Assembly (NCBI GenBank): GCA_016714815.1
Contig: JADKBZ010000012.1
Span: 138,418-202,417, forward strand
DNA: 64,000 nucleotides
From: Holophagales bacterium
GTDB taxonomy: Bacteria; Acidobacteriota; Thermoanaerobaculia; UBA5066
Direction: 5' to 3'
Shown here piece after piece: positions 15,614-25,133 of this stretch; position 1 is the first letter of the stretch, and each line of letters begins with the position of its first letter. A program made the position numbers and the translations under genes. The notes below the pieces were generated by a model. The model did no database searches and was not told the DNA's origin. It was given only the letters and a program-made list of their open reading frames with translations.

Positions 15614-18480
15614 CAGGCCGGCCGGGCCCCGGCGCGGAGCAGCTCCCCGAATTCCCTTTCGGGCACCGCGCGGCCGAAGTAGTGCCCCTGAACCAGGTCG
15701 CACCCGTGCTCGCGGAAGAAGGCGACGTGCTCCGCCGTCTCGACCCCCTCGGCGACCACGTCGAACCCGAGCGTCCGGGCGAGCGAGAGGACCGCCTCCA
15801 CGATCGCCGCGTCGTTCGGATCCACGGACAGGTCGCGGACGAAGTCCTGGGCCACCTTGATCGTGTCGAGCGGAAGCCGCTTCAGGTAGCCGAGCGACGA
15901 GTAGCCCGTGCCGAAGTCGTCGACGGAGAGCCGGACGCCGAGGCCTCCGAGCTCGTCGAGGAGACCGCGGACGTCCTCCGTCCTCGGGAGGAGGACCGAC
16001 TCGGTCAGCTCGAGCTCGAGCGAGGACGCCGGAAGGGACGACTCCGAGAGCGCCCTCTCGACGGAGCCCAGAATCTCCCTCTGCCAGAACTGCCGGGCCG
16101 AGACGTTGACGGCGATCCGGAAGTCGCCGAAGCCCTCGAGCTGCCAGCCGCGGGCCGCCCGGCACGCAATCCGCAGGACCCCCTCTCCGATCGCCCCGAT
16201 GAGGCCGGACTCCTCGGCGATCGGGACGAACTCCGCGGGACCGACCGCTCCGAGCTCTTCGTCGGTCCAGCGCAGCAGCGCCTCGCCGGCGACGATCCGG
16301 CCCGTCGAGAGGCTCACGATCGGTTGGAAATGGACCTCGAGAGCCCCGGCGGCGAGGGCGTGCCGGAGCCTCTTCTCGATCGTCACCTGCCGGAGCACCC
16401 TGGCGTTGAGAACCTCGGTGAAGAACTGGTAGTTCCCCCTTCCCCTCTCCTTGGCGAGGTACATCGCCGCGTCCGCGTGCTTGAGGAGATCGTCGGTCGT
16501 CCCGCCGTCGTCGGGGTAGACGGCGATGCCGATGCTCGCGCCGACGAAGACCTCGTGCTGATCCAGCGTCAGCGTCCGCCCGAGCGTGCCGAGGGTCTTT
16601 CGGGCCACGGTGGCCGCGTGCGCGGCATCGGTCGGCCCGTCGAGGAGGACCGCGAACTCGTCGCCGCCCAGGCGCGCGACGGTGTCGGAGTCGCGCACGC
16701 ACTCCCGGAGGCGAAGTCCCACCGCCGTCAGGAGCTCGTCCCCCGTCTCGTGCCCGAGGGAGTCGTTCACGTTCTTGAACCGGTCGAGGTCGAGGAAGAG
16801 GAGGGCGAGCGGGTGGTGCGCCCGCCGGGCCCTGGCGATCGCCTGCTGGAACCGGTCGTGGAAGAGGAGCCGGTTCGGGAGCCCGGTGAGGGCGTCGTGG
16901 TGGGCGAGGTGGTCGAGGCGGCGCTCCTTGTCGAGAAGGTCGAGGTTCGCCCGCTTCAGCGCGGTGACGTCGTGAGCCGAGACGACGACCCCCGTCTCCC
17001 CCGTCGCCAGGAGCGGAAGGGGCGCCGCCGAGACGGAGTAAGTCCGGGTCTCGCCCTCCCCGACGAGCTGCCGCCGTTCGAAGACGACGGCGCCGCCGGC
17101 GCCCAGGGCCTCCCGGACCGGGCATGGCTCGCTCCCCTCCGGGCACGGGGCGCCCGTGAGGTTGAAGAGCGGGGCGTGCGGAGTCGATCCGCTCGCCCCC
17201 TCCGCGAGGGCGTGCGCCGCCTCGTTCTCGAGCTTCAGGACGTGGCCGGCGTCGAAGACGAGGACCGGATCGGGCAGCCGGTCGAGCACCGACTGGACGA
17301 ACCGCCTTTCCTCCTGTACGGCCCGTTCCGCGCGCCGGCGCCGGACGATGTTGAGGCTGAGGACGACGACGATCGCGCTGAGCCCGAGGACGACCGCCGC
17401 TGTCCCCCAGACGAGCGAGCGATAGCGGCGATAGAACGACTCCGGGACGTTGATGACCCTCGCCCCCTCGGGCAGCTTCGACGGGTCGAGCCGCCAGCGC
17501 TCGAGCCCCTCGTAGTCGAACTCAGGGTACGACGTCCCGCGGGCCACGGGGATCGTCCCCGCGCTCTCGCCCCCGAGGACCCGGAGGGCGAGGCGGCCCG
17601 CCTCCCGGCCGTGCTCGGTGCCACCGAGGAGGATGCCGCCGACGACACCCCGCCCGAGGCGCTCGCCGTGGACGACGAAGACCGGAACCGCGCTGTGACC
17701 GGCCAGGAGCTCGGCGATCCGGGAATGGTCGAAGACCCGGCCCGCCGCGTCGCGGCTGTAGCTGAGGGCGAGGACGATCACGTCCGCCCCGAGCCGCTCG
17801 AGGGTTCCCAGCAGAGCGTCCACCGCCATTTCGGGCAGGACCTGGAAGCGGACCCGGGACCCGAACCGGGGAGCGGCGGCCTCGAAGTCCCGAAGGCTGC
17901 CGAGGCCGGTGACCGTGGAGTCGTGCAGGACGACGACGGTGCGGGCGCCGGGACAGAGGCCCAGCGCCGCCTCCAGGGTTCCGCCGATGTCGAGCGACTC
18001 GGCGACCCCGGTGGCCGGCTTCAGCCCGGCCAGCTTCTCCGGCGTGTAGCCGTTGATCCCGCAGAAGACGACCGGGACGCCGGGCCAGAGCTCGTCACGG
18101 TGCGCCCTTGCGAACTCGAGGGCCGGGTCGTCGCAGAGGACGACGAGGGAGAGGTGTCGTCCCCCGTATTTCGTCCGGTAGAGGGCGACCGTCTCCGGCT
18201 CGTGAGCCATCGCCGGGAAGCTCTTGGCGTCGAGGTATTCGACCCAGAGCGGCCGGCCATTCACCACGGGCGAAAGGACCTCGAGGAGGCCTTCCACCTC
18301 GTGATCCGACCAGGTGTAGCCGGGATGGTAGGAATTCAGGATCAGGATGCCGCCCGGAGCCGGACGGACCGTCCCGGAAGAGTCGGCCCGCGCTTCGACC
18401 CGGGACAGCAGGCACAGCGACAGGACGGCGAGCGCCGACAGCGCCTTCTCCAGTCGCGATGTCGACCGTTTGCTCCTCAA
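15586..18480 (-). CDS. Membrane GGDEF-EAL protein with periplasmic binding-protein sensor
   Basis: The 964-residue protein has a signal/anchor (1-33), a periplasmic region (34-350) resembling ABC substrate-binding proteins of the ABC_sub_bind type (SYHPGYTWSDHE, VPVVFCGIN), a transmembrane helix (356-378), a PAS domain (about 390-510), GGDEF (525-690) and EAL (700-955). Catalytic motifs are intact in both output domains: GGDEF at 605-609, EAL at 733-735 and DDFGTGYSSL. It may therefore make or degrade cyclic di-GMP in response to a periplasmic solute. The start is TTG at 18480, preceded by AGGA. It follows the thioredoxin gene by 61 bp on the same strand. Confidence 0.92.
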   Translation of the reverse strand: MRSKRSTSRLEKALSALAVLSLCLLSRVEARADSSGTVRPAPGGILILNSYHPGYTWSDHEVEGLLEVLSPVVNGRPLWVEYLDAKSFPAMAHEPETVALYRTKYGGRHLSLVVLCDDPALEFARAHRDELWPGVPVVFCGINGYTPEKLAGLKPATGVAESLDIGGTLEAALGLCPGARTVVVLHDSTVTGLGSLRDFEAAAPRFGSRVRFQVLPEMAVDALLGTLERLGADVIVLALSYSRDAAGRVFDHSRIAELLAGHSAVPVFVVHGERLGRGVVGGILLGGTEHGREAGRLALRVLGGESAGTIPVARGTSYPEFDYEGLERWRLDPSKLPEGARVINVPESFYRRYRSLVWGTAAVVLGLSAIVVVLSLNIVRRRRAERAVQEERRFVQSVLDRLPDPVLVFDAGHVLKLENEAAHALAEGASGSTPHAPLFNLTGAPCPEGSEPCPVREALGAGGAVVFERRQLVGEGETRTYSVSAAPLPLLATGETGVVVSAHDVTALKRANLDLLDKERRLDHLAHHDALTGLPNRLLFHDRFQQAIARARRAHHPLALLFLDLDRFKNVNDSLGHETGDELLTAVGLRLRECVRDSDTVARLGGDEFAVLLDGPTDAAHAATVARKTLGTLGRTLTLDQHEVFVGASIGIAVYPDDGGTTDDLLKHADAAMYLAKERGRGNYQFFTEVLNARVLRQVTIEKRLRHALAAGALEVHFQPIVSLSTGRIVAGEALLRWTDEELGAVGPAEFVPIAEESGLIGAIGEGVLRIACRAARGWQLEGFGDFRIAVNVSARQFWQREILGSVERALSESSLPASSLELELTESVLLPRTEDVRGLLDELGGLGVRLSVDDFGTGYSSLGYLKRLPLDTIKVAQDFVRDLSVDPNDAAIVEAVLSLARTLGFDVVAEGVETAEHVAFFREHGCDLVQGHYFGRAVPEREFGELLRAGARPACQPISIASP

Positions 18481-18541
18481 TTTCCTGACCGTCTCTTCCG
18501 GCGGATTCTCCCACCGCCGCCAGGGAGGAGGCGGGGACCGC

Positions 18542-19081
18542 TCAGCGAGGAGCCGGGAAGGCGGCGCGGATCGTCTCCGCTTCCGCCGCGGTCATCCGTG
18601 GCGCTCCCTTCCGGAGCATCGCGACGAAAGCGTCGAGCTCGTCGGCCCTGGAAGGGAACCCGATGTTGGTGCCGGGTCCGGAAACGTCCGACGTCGCGAT
18701 CGCCCGCCGCGACTTCCGGTCGAGCACGGCCGTGTACGGCAACCCGGCGTCCTTTCCCGCGATCGAGGCCAGGAGCTCCTCGGCGCCCGCGTTCTCCAGC
18801 GCTTCCTTCTCTCCGCGCTCGAGGACGGTCAGCCCGGCCTTCTCGTAGTGGCGCTCGAGGATCTCCTTCGCCGAAGGGGACGAAAGGACCGCTTCGAGCT
18901 TGCGGCACCAGCCGCACCAGGATGCGTGAAAGATGACGAGGATGTTCCTCTTGCCCGGCTTGCCGGCCTTCGCCGCCGAGGCGAGGACCGACTCGGCCGA
19001 CGGAGGATCCGCCAGTGCCAGCGGTCCCGCGAGGAGCATCCCGGCGACTACGCCCGTGGCGACGAGACGACGAATCCGCAT
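18542..19081 (-). CDS. Periplasmic thioredoxin-fold protein
   Basis: A 179-residue protein with an N-terminal signal peptide (MRIRRLVATG...LALADPP) and one thioredoxin-like domain. The redox-active motif is CGWC at 56-59 in FHASWCGWCRK, so it is a DsbD-gamma/thioredoxin-like thiol reductase or a cytochrome-maturation-type protein. The start at 19081 is chosen because it begins the signal peptide; further upstream the frame is Arg/Gly-rich and not protein-like. It lies 76 bp downstream of the CdiI-like gene and may be transcribed with the toxin-immunity pair, though the toxin has only one cysteine and would not need disulfide handling. Confidence 0.85.
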   Translation of the reverse strand: MRIRRLVATGVVAGMLLAGPLALADPPSAESVLASAAKAGKPGKRNILVIFHASWCGWCRKLEAVLSSPSAKEILERHYEKAGLTVLERGEKEALENAGAEELLASIAGKDAGLPYTAVLDRKSRRAIATSDVSGPGTNIGFPSRADELDAFVAMLRKGAPRMTAAEAETIRAAFPAPR

Positions 19082-19157
19082 GCCGCGGAAGTCTACCCGG
19101 ACTCCCCCTCCCGGCCGGCCGGGCCGAGGATGGCGGCCGCCCGCCCGCGAATCGTCC

Positions 19158-19481
19158 CTATTCGCCGGCCAGGAACTTGAGGACCCGGTCGGCCTCCGCC
19201 GCCGTCGACGGCCTCCAGCCGGAGCCGAAACCCGCGCCGAGGAGCTTCCGGAGGTCCCGGACCTCCATGCCGACCACCGCCGCGCGCAGCTTCTTCGCCT
19301 CCACGGCCACGGCCTTCGTCTCGTCCTCCCCGGCGTCACGCCGAAAGGCGCGGACGGCGTCTTCCGAATCGGCGTACTCGTTCGTCCAGTCCTCGTGCAG
19401 GTAGCCCCGAAAGGCCTCCCGGATGGCCGGGTACTTGCGGGGATCGACTACTTCGGGTGCCTTCTTGGGTGCTGCGGTCAT
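19158..19481 (-). CDS. CdiI-like immunity protein for RNase A-like toxin
   Basis: The small 107-residue acidic protein lacks a signal peptide. The segment KYPAIREAFRGYLHEDWTNEY followed by an acidic helix (DSEDAVRAFRRD) matches the CdiI-type contact-dependent-inhibition immunity family, in which a YFHQDW-like motif precedes EDA-type helices. The ATG at 19481 overlaps the toxin stop by four bases (ATGA) and uses GGAGG inside the toxin's last codons, so the two proteins are made together. It presumably stays in the cytoplasm and binds the RNase domain. The family assignment is from motif recall, not a search. Confidence 0.75.
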   Translation of the reverse strand: MTAAPKKAPEVVDPRKYPAIREAFRGYLHEDWTNEYADSEDAVRAFRRDAGEDETKAVAVEAKKLRAAVVGMEVRDLRKLLGAGFGSGWRPSTAAEADRVLKFLAGE

Positions 19482-20014
19482 CGGGAAGCCTCCGGATACG
19501 ACGTCAGTACATAGTAGATCTCGGTCTCGGCGTTCCACTTGAGGACGACGAGGGCCCTCGTGCAGGGGGCCGGGGCCTTGTCTCCCCGCCGGAGCGAGCG
19601 ACCGAGGACCTTCCCCGAGCCGGTCCAGTCGAGGACGAGGTTCGCGCGCGAGCCCTGGCGCGAGACCCACGCATCGACCCTCTTGCGATTCGCGCGAATC
19701 GCCGACGTGACGGCCTCTTCCGCCGTCGGCCGGTCGGTGTAGGTCGAGGCCGCAGAGATTCGCTGGTCGCGCTTCAGCCGCTCGCGCAGATCGGCGTCAC
19801 TCAGGCCGACGTGCCGGGAGAGGGTGTGCCCGCCGCGCTTCTCGTCGCGGGCGAGGTCGTGGCGCTTGGCAGCCTCGGCGGCGGGCGAGACCCCGACGAC
19901 CGCCCCGAGGGCGAGGAACAGGAGAAGAGCCGGGCGAAGGAAGGGGGTGAGGCGGGCACGCACGAAGCGGAGGTTAGCCGAAGCGCGGACTTTGCGCGCG
20001 AAGGATGCCGTCAT
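19478..20014 (-). CDS. Secreted RNase A-like toxin (CdiA-CT RNase A-type domain)
   Basis: The 178-residue protein has a long n-region, a hydrophobic core (about 27-45) and an AEA-type cleavage site near 48, followed by one domain that matches the bacterial CdiA-CT RNase A fold: GGHTLSRHVG (His63), STYTDRPTAEEAV (90-102), LVLDWTGSGKVLGRS and the end YYVLTSYPE (Thr171 and Tyr173). In the known CDI toxin the His near the start and a Thr-x-Tyr pair near the end are catalytic; the same spacing is kept here. These domains normally form the tail of giant CdiA or polymorphic toxins; here the domain stands alone behind a Sec signal. A GGAGGG site precedes the ATG. The immunity gene overlaps it. Confidence 0.78.
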   Translation of the reverse strand: MTASFARKVRASANLRFVRARLTPFLRPALLLFLALGAVVGVSPAAEAAKRHDLARDEKRGGHTLSRHVGLSDADLRERLKRDQRISAASTYTDRPTAEEAVTSAIRANRKRVDAWVSRQGSRANLVLDWTGSGKVLGRSLRRGDKAPAPCTRALVVLKWNAETEIYYVLTSYPEASR

Positions 20015-20035
20015 GGCGGATCCCTCCCCTGCCTC

Positions 20036-22525
20036 TCAACGGGCCAGGCCGAGCTCCACGGAACGGGAAAAGAGCGGCGGACCGTCGATCAGGCGGGCGT
20101 CGAAACGGACGAACTCGCCCTTCACGGTTCCCGCCCAGAGCGAGCCGTCGGGAAGAAGCGTCGCCGTCTGGAGTCCCGCGCCCGTCCCCCGCCTCGACCA
20201 GACGCGGTACGAAAGGGTTCTTCGGCCTGTCGCGTCGGGGAGGAGCGCCGAGAAGGCGTAGCGCGACACGCCGTCGAGACCCACGACGAGGACCTCGTCC
20301 TTCCCCGGCACCGGCACGGCCCACATCACGTCGAGCCCGGACGCGTCGAGCGGATGCAGCGTGCCGGACGCGAGGTCGAAGACGTGGAGGCCGGCAGGGA
20401 GGATTCCCGCCGCGACGACGAGCCCGAGGCGGGGCACTGCGGCGAAACGGTAGATCGAGCGGGACGCGACGGGGAACTCGCGCACCCGCCACCTCCCATC
20501 ACGCGAGGTCAGCTCGAGGAGACTCGAGTTCCACGTGCCCGCCAGGATTCGCCGGACGCCGGGGGCGGGCCAGACCGCGTGGAACGAGACCGGCCGGCCG
20601 AGCAGCGCCTGGACGTCGATCTTCTCGAGAAGGTCGAGGGCGGGCCAGCTCCAGCGTCGAACCGTGCCATCCGACGACGAGGTGACGAGCTCCCGGCCCT
20701 TCTCTCCCTCGACGACCGCGAGATCGTTCACGAGGAAGTCGTGAGCCTTCGTCCGCGACCGGAGCTTCGGCCCACGGAGCCTCCACAGGGCCACCGTCTT
20801 GTCGTCCGACGACGAGGCGAGGAGGTCGCCGTCCCGCGCGAGAGACGTGAGTCCGTCCGTGTGGACGTCCTCGTGGCGGACGGAAAGGGTCCGGGTGTCG
20901 AACGACCAGAGGTGGCCGTCCCGCCCTCCCGTGAAGACCGTCTGCCCCTCTGCATCGTGCTCGGCGGCCCACAGGGCCCGGCCCCCGACCGGGACACGGA
21001 CCGAGGGCGGGAATCCGGCGTAGGAAACGATCGCCAGCCTCTGCCTGCGAGGCACGAGCGTCAGGAGGAAGTCCGAGTCGAGGAAGAGCGCTCCTCCGGG
21101 TGAGGCCGGCGAAAGCAGTGCCACCGGCTCCGCGCCGTTGCGCCAGGCCGTGAGCCCCTCCTGCCCGGACGCGAGGAGGGTCGGGGCGTCGGAGACCCAC
21201 GCGAGGCCGTAGGTCCAGCCGCGCCGCGGAAGCAGCCGGGGACCGGGCGAGCCGGTGATCGAGAAGACCGCGACCGAGTCGAACGGGCCTCCCACGGCCA
21301 CCTCTCCTCTCGCGTCGTCGACGGCGACAGCGAATACCTGCCGTTCCGCGAACGGGGCATCGAGGACGGCCGCTCCGTCCGGAAGCGACCAGGCCCGGAC
21401 GGAGCGCCCGCCCCCCTGAGCGATGGCCAGGAGGCGCTCTCCCAGGTCGATCACCTCGCCCGGGACCAGCGGGACGCGCGCTCGCAGCCGCCGCGTCCAC
21501 CCCTTCTCCGTCCGCTCGAGGAGGTCGAGCGCCTCCTCTCCCCTGATCACGAGAAAACGCCCGGAGCGCGAAGCGACGACGCGCCCCTCCGAAGGCTTCG
21601 ACGCATCCGCGGGGAGGGCCCCGAGGTCGGTCTCTTCCGCTTTCGTCGGGTGACGGGCCACGACCCTCCCGCGGCGGACGACGAGGAGCCGGCCGCCTCC
21701 GAGCGGCGCGGCCGCCACCTCGTTCGGCGCGAGCGGTACACGCGACGCAGCGAGCGCCCCGTCCGCCGGGAGCAGGTAGAAAGCCGACGGCGCCGAAAGG
21801 ACCACGGTCCCGTCGAAGGCTCCAAGGATCCGAAGGGCGTCTGGCGGCACGGCGATCTCTCGATCGAGCGCGAGAAGCGGCAAGGGTGTCGACGGGACGG
21901 CCCGACTCGCCGCCCCCCCCGCCGCCGGGCTTCTGAGGAGCATCGGGATGACGGCCGCCGCCACGAGCGCCGCCGCCGCGCAGACGGCCAGGATGACCGC
22001 TGAAGGTCCCTTTCTCTTCTCGCCGCCTGCCCGGCGGCCGGCATCCGGCGCTCCGGGGTTCGTGTCGGAGGGCGTTCCGGCACCGCCGTTCGTCGGCTCC
22101 GAGGCGGGGGCCGACAGGGAGAAGGCGCCAGGCTGCCCGGGGCTCGGAGCAACAGCAGGAGGCCCCCCGGGGCGGCCTGCCCGGTCCGGCCCGATCGGCG
22201 GGTCGGGGAGATTGAACCGATAGCCGATCCTCGGCACCGTCTCCACGTATCTGGAGGCTTCCGTTTCCCCGAGCGCCTTCCGAACGAGGAAGACCGCCTG
22301 CGTGAGGGAGGCGTCCGTGACGATCGTGTCGGGCCAGATGGCGTCCAGGAGCTCCTCCCGGGAGACGGCCCTTCCGGCATGCCGAACGAGGTGAAAGAGG
22401 ACGTCGAGGGCCTTTGGCGTTAGGGAAACAGGGACTCCATCCCTCAGGAGCAGGCGCGCCCGCCCATCGAGCCGGAACTCGCCGAACTCCCACAAACCAC
22501 TGGCTTCAGGAGACTTGGCAGACAT
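20036..22525 (-). CDS. ToxR/CadC-like membrane regulator with beta-propeller sensor
   Basis: The 829-residue protein has an OmpR-type winged helix at 12-105 (WEFGEFRLDGRARLLLRDG...PRIGYRF), a Pro/Gly-rich linker, one transmembrane helix (174-197) and a periplasmic or extracytoplasmic WD40-like propeller to the end (repeats such as HTDGLTSLARDGDLLASSSDDKTVALW). This is a one-component architecture in which a sensor outside controls a DNA-binding domain inside. The start at 22525 has AGGA seven bases upstream; the next candidate at 22570 has none. It ends 21 bp before the RNase toxin gene on the same strand and likely regulates or is co-expressed with the toxin-immunity pair. The divergent paralogue gene starts 86 bp away. 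Confidence 0.85.
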   Translation of the reverse strand: MSAKSPEASGLWEFGEFRLDGRARLLLRDGVPVSLTPKALDVLFHLVRHAGRAVSREELLDAIWPDTIVTDASLTQAVFLVRKALGETEASRYVETVPRIGYRFNLPDPPIGPDRAGRPGGPPAVAPSPGQPGAFSLSAPASEPTNGGAGTPSDTNPGAPDAGRRAGGEKRKGPSAVILAVCAAAALVAAAVIPMLLRSPAAGGAASRAVPSTPLPLLALDREIAVPPDALRILGAFDGTVVLSAPSAFYLLPADGALAASRVPLAPNEVAAAPLGGGRLLVVRRGRVVARHPTKAEETDLGALPADASKPSEGRVVASRSGRFLVIRGEEALDLLERTEKGWTRRLRARVPLVPGEVIDLGERLLAIAQGGGRSVRAWSLPDGAAVLDAPFAERQVFAVAVDDARGEVAVGGPFDSVAVFSITGSPGPRLLPRRGWTYGLAWVSDAPTLLASGQEGLTAWRNGAEPVALLSPASPGGALFLDSDFLLTLVPRRQRLAIVSYAGFPPSVRVPVGGRALWAAEHDAEGQTVFTGGRDGHLWSFDTRTLSVRHEDVHTDGLTSLARDGDLLASSSDDKTVALWRLRGPKLRSRTKAHDFLVNDLAVVEGEKGRELVTSSSDGTVRRWSWPALDLLEKIDVQALLGRPVSFHAVWPAPGVRRILAGTWNSSLLELTSRDGRWRVREFPVASRSIYRFAAVPRLGLVVAAGILPAGLHVFDLASGTLHPLDASGLDVMWAVPVPGKDEVLVVGLDGVSRYAFSALLPDATGRRTLSYRVWSRRGTGAGLQTATLLPDGSLWAGTVKGEFVRFDARLIDGPPLFSRSVELGLAR

Positions 22526-22610
22526 CACGGAATCCTGTGAGGGAATCGTAGCCGAAAAATGAGACGCCATTGAGGAACTCGCCCGGGCCCGGACCGTAGG
22601 TTGGGGCACC

Positions 22611-23882
22611 ATGAGACAGCACCTCAGAACGCGACCGCCCCTCCTCGGCACGGCCCTCGTGGGAGCGGCCCTTTCCGCCGCTCTCCCTTCGGCCGCGGCC
22701 AACATCCTCAACAACGGGAGCTTCGGATCGGGACTCGGAGGATGGGCGGCGACCCCCTCCGTCGAATGGGTCCCGGAGGGTGCCGCCGGCCCCGGGTCAG
22801 GCTCCGCTCGGATTCGCGGCAATCCCGGAATCGTCGGCGCCCTGAGGCTCTCCCAGTGCGCCGCCGTGACGCCGGGCACCGACTACGACCTCGGCGCCTC
22901 GACGCTTCTCCCTTCCTCCCCCGAGGCGGAGGGCGGCGTCTCCTTCCAGGTCGTCTGGCACTCCTGGCCCGGCTGCGAGGGGGCGACGCTCGGCCTCTCC
23001 CCCACCCTCGATTTTGCCTACGTGGCCCCGGCGGACTGGACGCGCCGGAGCCTCGAGCGCCTCCGCGCGCCTTCCGGGGCGGCGAGCGCCTCGGTCCGCG
23101 TCATCTCCTGGGCCTCGGGGCCGGAACTCGCATTCAACGCGTTCGTCGACGAGGTGGACCTCTCCCCCTCGCAGAGGTTCGTCACGCTCACGGTACCGAC
23201 CGCGGCCTCCGTCGACGGGGCGCGCGGCGAGCGCTTCCGGACGACCCTCGTCCTGACGAACCCCGCCCCCACCACCCGGCGCATCGACGTCGCCCTCCGC
23301 TGCCGGGCGGACCAGCCCTGCTCCACAGCGGCGGTGAGCCTGCTCTTCGCGCCGCGGGAGACGCGCGTCTTCGCCGATGCACTCCTCGAGATCTTCGGAA
23401 AGCAGAGCGGCGCCGGCGCGCTCGAGGTGACCTACGAGGCGACACCAGGTCCGATCGTCGTTTCGGCGCGGGCCGCGACCGTCCACGCGGAGAGACCCGG
23501 CAACGGGATGGCCCTCCCCGTCCTTCCGACCTCGGCAGCGCGGGTGACCGCGACGTTCGTCGGCCTTTCCGACGGGCGCGCCGGCGACGGCGGGACGCGC
23601 GTGAACGGCGGCGTCTACAACCCGTCCACGACCACCGTTCTCGTCGGCTTCGCCGTCCACGCCGAGAGCGGCGAGGCGCTCAACACGGTCTTCCAGATGG
23701 TCGGCCCGGGCGCGTGGACCCAGATCAACGACCTCTTCTCGCAGGCAGGCGCCGGCCCCGCCCGACCCGGCTCCTTCGTGACGTTCGCCTCCGAGGGCCC
23801 CGTCTTCCCCTTCCTCATCTCCATCGACAACCGCTCGGGCGATTCCGTCTATCTCGAGCCCAGGGAGAGCTTCCAGCCATGA
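22611..23882 (+). CDS. Secreted protein with N-terminal carbohydrate-binding-like domain, copy 1
   Basis: The 423-residue protein has a signal peptide (1-30) and then NILNNGSFGSGLGGWAATPS, the typical opening of a CBM4/9-like or galactose-binding beta-sandwich found in surface proteins. The C-terminal half begins TVPTAASVDGARGERFRTTLVLTNPAPTTRRI, a beta-rich segment seen in secreted proteins of this lineage, and ends FPFLISIDNRSGDSVYLEP. No catalytic motif is recognised. It is followed by a paralogue at 23879, overlapping by four bases (ATGA), so both are made together. It is divergent from the ToxR-like regulator and is a plausible target of it. The function is unknown. Confidence 0.8.
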   Translation: MRQHLRTRPPLLGTALVGAALSAALPSAAANILNNGSFGSGLGGWAATPSVEWVPEGAAGPGSGSARIRGNPGIVGALRLSQCAAVTPGTDYDLGASTLLPSSPEAEGGVSFQVVWHSWPGCEGATLGLSPTLDFAYVAPADWTRRSLERLRAPSGAASASVRVISWASGPELAFNAFVDEVDLSPSQRFVTLTVPTAASVDGARGERFRTTLVLTNPAPTTRRIDVALRCRADQPCSTAAVSLLFAPRETRVFADALLEIFGKQSGAGALEVTYEATPGPIVVSARAATVHAERPGNGMALPVLPTSAARVTATFVGLSDGRAGDGGTRVNGGVYNPSTTTVLVGFAVHAESGEALNTVFQMVGPGAWTQINDLFSQAGAGPARPGSFVTFASEGPVFPFLISIDNRSGDSVYLEPRESFQP

Positions 23883-25133
23883 GACCTTTCGCAGCTTCGA
23901 TGACCATCCTGTCCGGCCTCCTCGCGTCGGCCCTCTCGGCCCACGCGGTCCGGGCCGAAAACCTCCTCGTCAACGGCGATTTCCGCGAGAACACCTCCTC
24001 GTGGTCGCGCCTCGATCTCGTTTCCTACAGCGCGGGCGGCGCCGCGAGCCCCGGCTCGGCCCGAATCACGCTCCCGAATCGACCGGAAGGAAGCGACGCG
24101 ATGCTCCAGTGCGTCGCCGTCGAGGGCTACCGGCTCTACGACCTCTCGGCTGCCGCCCGTCTGCCGGAGTGGCCCGGTCACTCCGGCGGTGTCTCCGTTC
24201 GCCTTCAGTGGCACGCGGACCCGGGCTGCCAGGGGCCGACTCTTCGCGGCGCCCCGTCGCTCGACTTCTCCTACACCGCGCCCGCCGCGTGGCAGGTGAA
24301 GGAGCGGCGCCGGATCCCGGCACCCCAGGCCGCCGTCAGCGCGCTCGTCGTCGTCGTCGCCCGTTCCGCGGGAGAAGAGCCCTACCCGATCTTCGTCGAC
24401 GACGTCGTCCTGCGCCGCTCGGTCGAGGACGAGGACCTCTTCATCCCGACTGCCGCGTCCGTCCGCGGCGCGAAGGGCGAGCGCTTCGAGACCGATCTCT
24501 GGGTCCACAACCCGGCCCCCGCCGAGAGGATGTTCACGCTCCGCTTCTGGCGGGACGGCCGCGCGACGACCCCTGTCGTCCTGCGGGTCGGCGCCGAAAC
24601 AGACGCGCCACCTTCCCGACGTCCTCTCGACGATGCTGGGTCAGCGCGATGCCGCGGGCACACTCCAGTTCTCCTACGACCTCCGTGGCGGGCCGATGTT
24701 CGTCTCCTCGCGCGTCGTCACGGTGAACCCCGAGAGCCCCGGCAACGGCACGGGCATCCCGGCGATGCGCCGGGACGAGGCGAGGACGAGCGCCGTCTTC
24801 CCCGGCCTCTCCGGAGCGCGGGACGATGCCTCCGGTCCGTTCCGGGTCAATGCCGGTGCCTTCAACCCCCACGCCGCCCCTGTGGAAGCCGTCTTCTGGC
24901 TGTACGACGGCGACGGCACCGAGCTCGGCACCTTCGTTCGCACCCTCGAGCCCGGCACCTGGCTCCAGGTGAACGACGTCTACCGGGAGGTGGGCGCGGA
25001 GGGCATCTCGACCGAGGGGGCTTCGCTCACCTTCTTCGCGCGCCTGCCCGTCTTCCCGTTCGTCATCGCCGTCGACAATCGCTCCGGCGACGGCACCTTC
25101 ATCGCGGCTCGGGACGTTCCGATCCTGCCCTGA
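23879..25133 (+). CDS. Secreted paralogue, copy 2, with a single-base frameshift
   Basis: After removing one base near 24590 the gene encodes 417 residues colinear with the copy just upstream: signal peptide, NLLVNGDFRENTSSW opening, FIPTAASVRGAKGERFETDLWVHNPAP, and the ending FPFVIAVDNRSGDGTF. The first frame reads through VVLRVG and then turns to nonsense, while the other frame resumes with APKQTRHLPDVLSTMLG, matching APRETRVFADALLEIFG in copy 1. Both halves keep coding character, so an indel error or very recent mutation is likely. The role is unknown; the pair may be surface or extracellular proteins. Confidence 0.75.
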
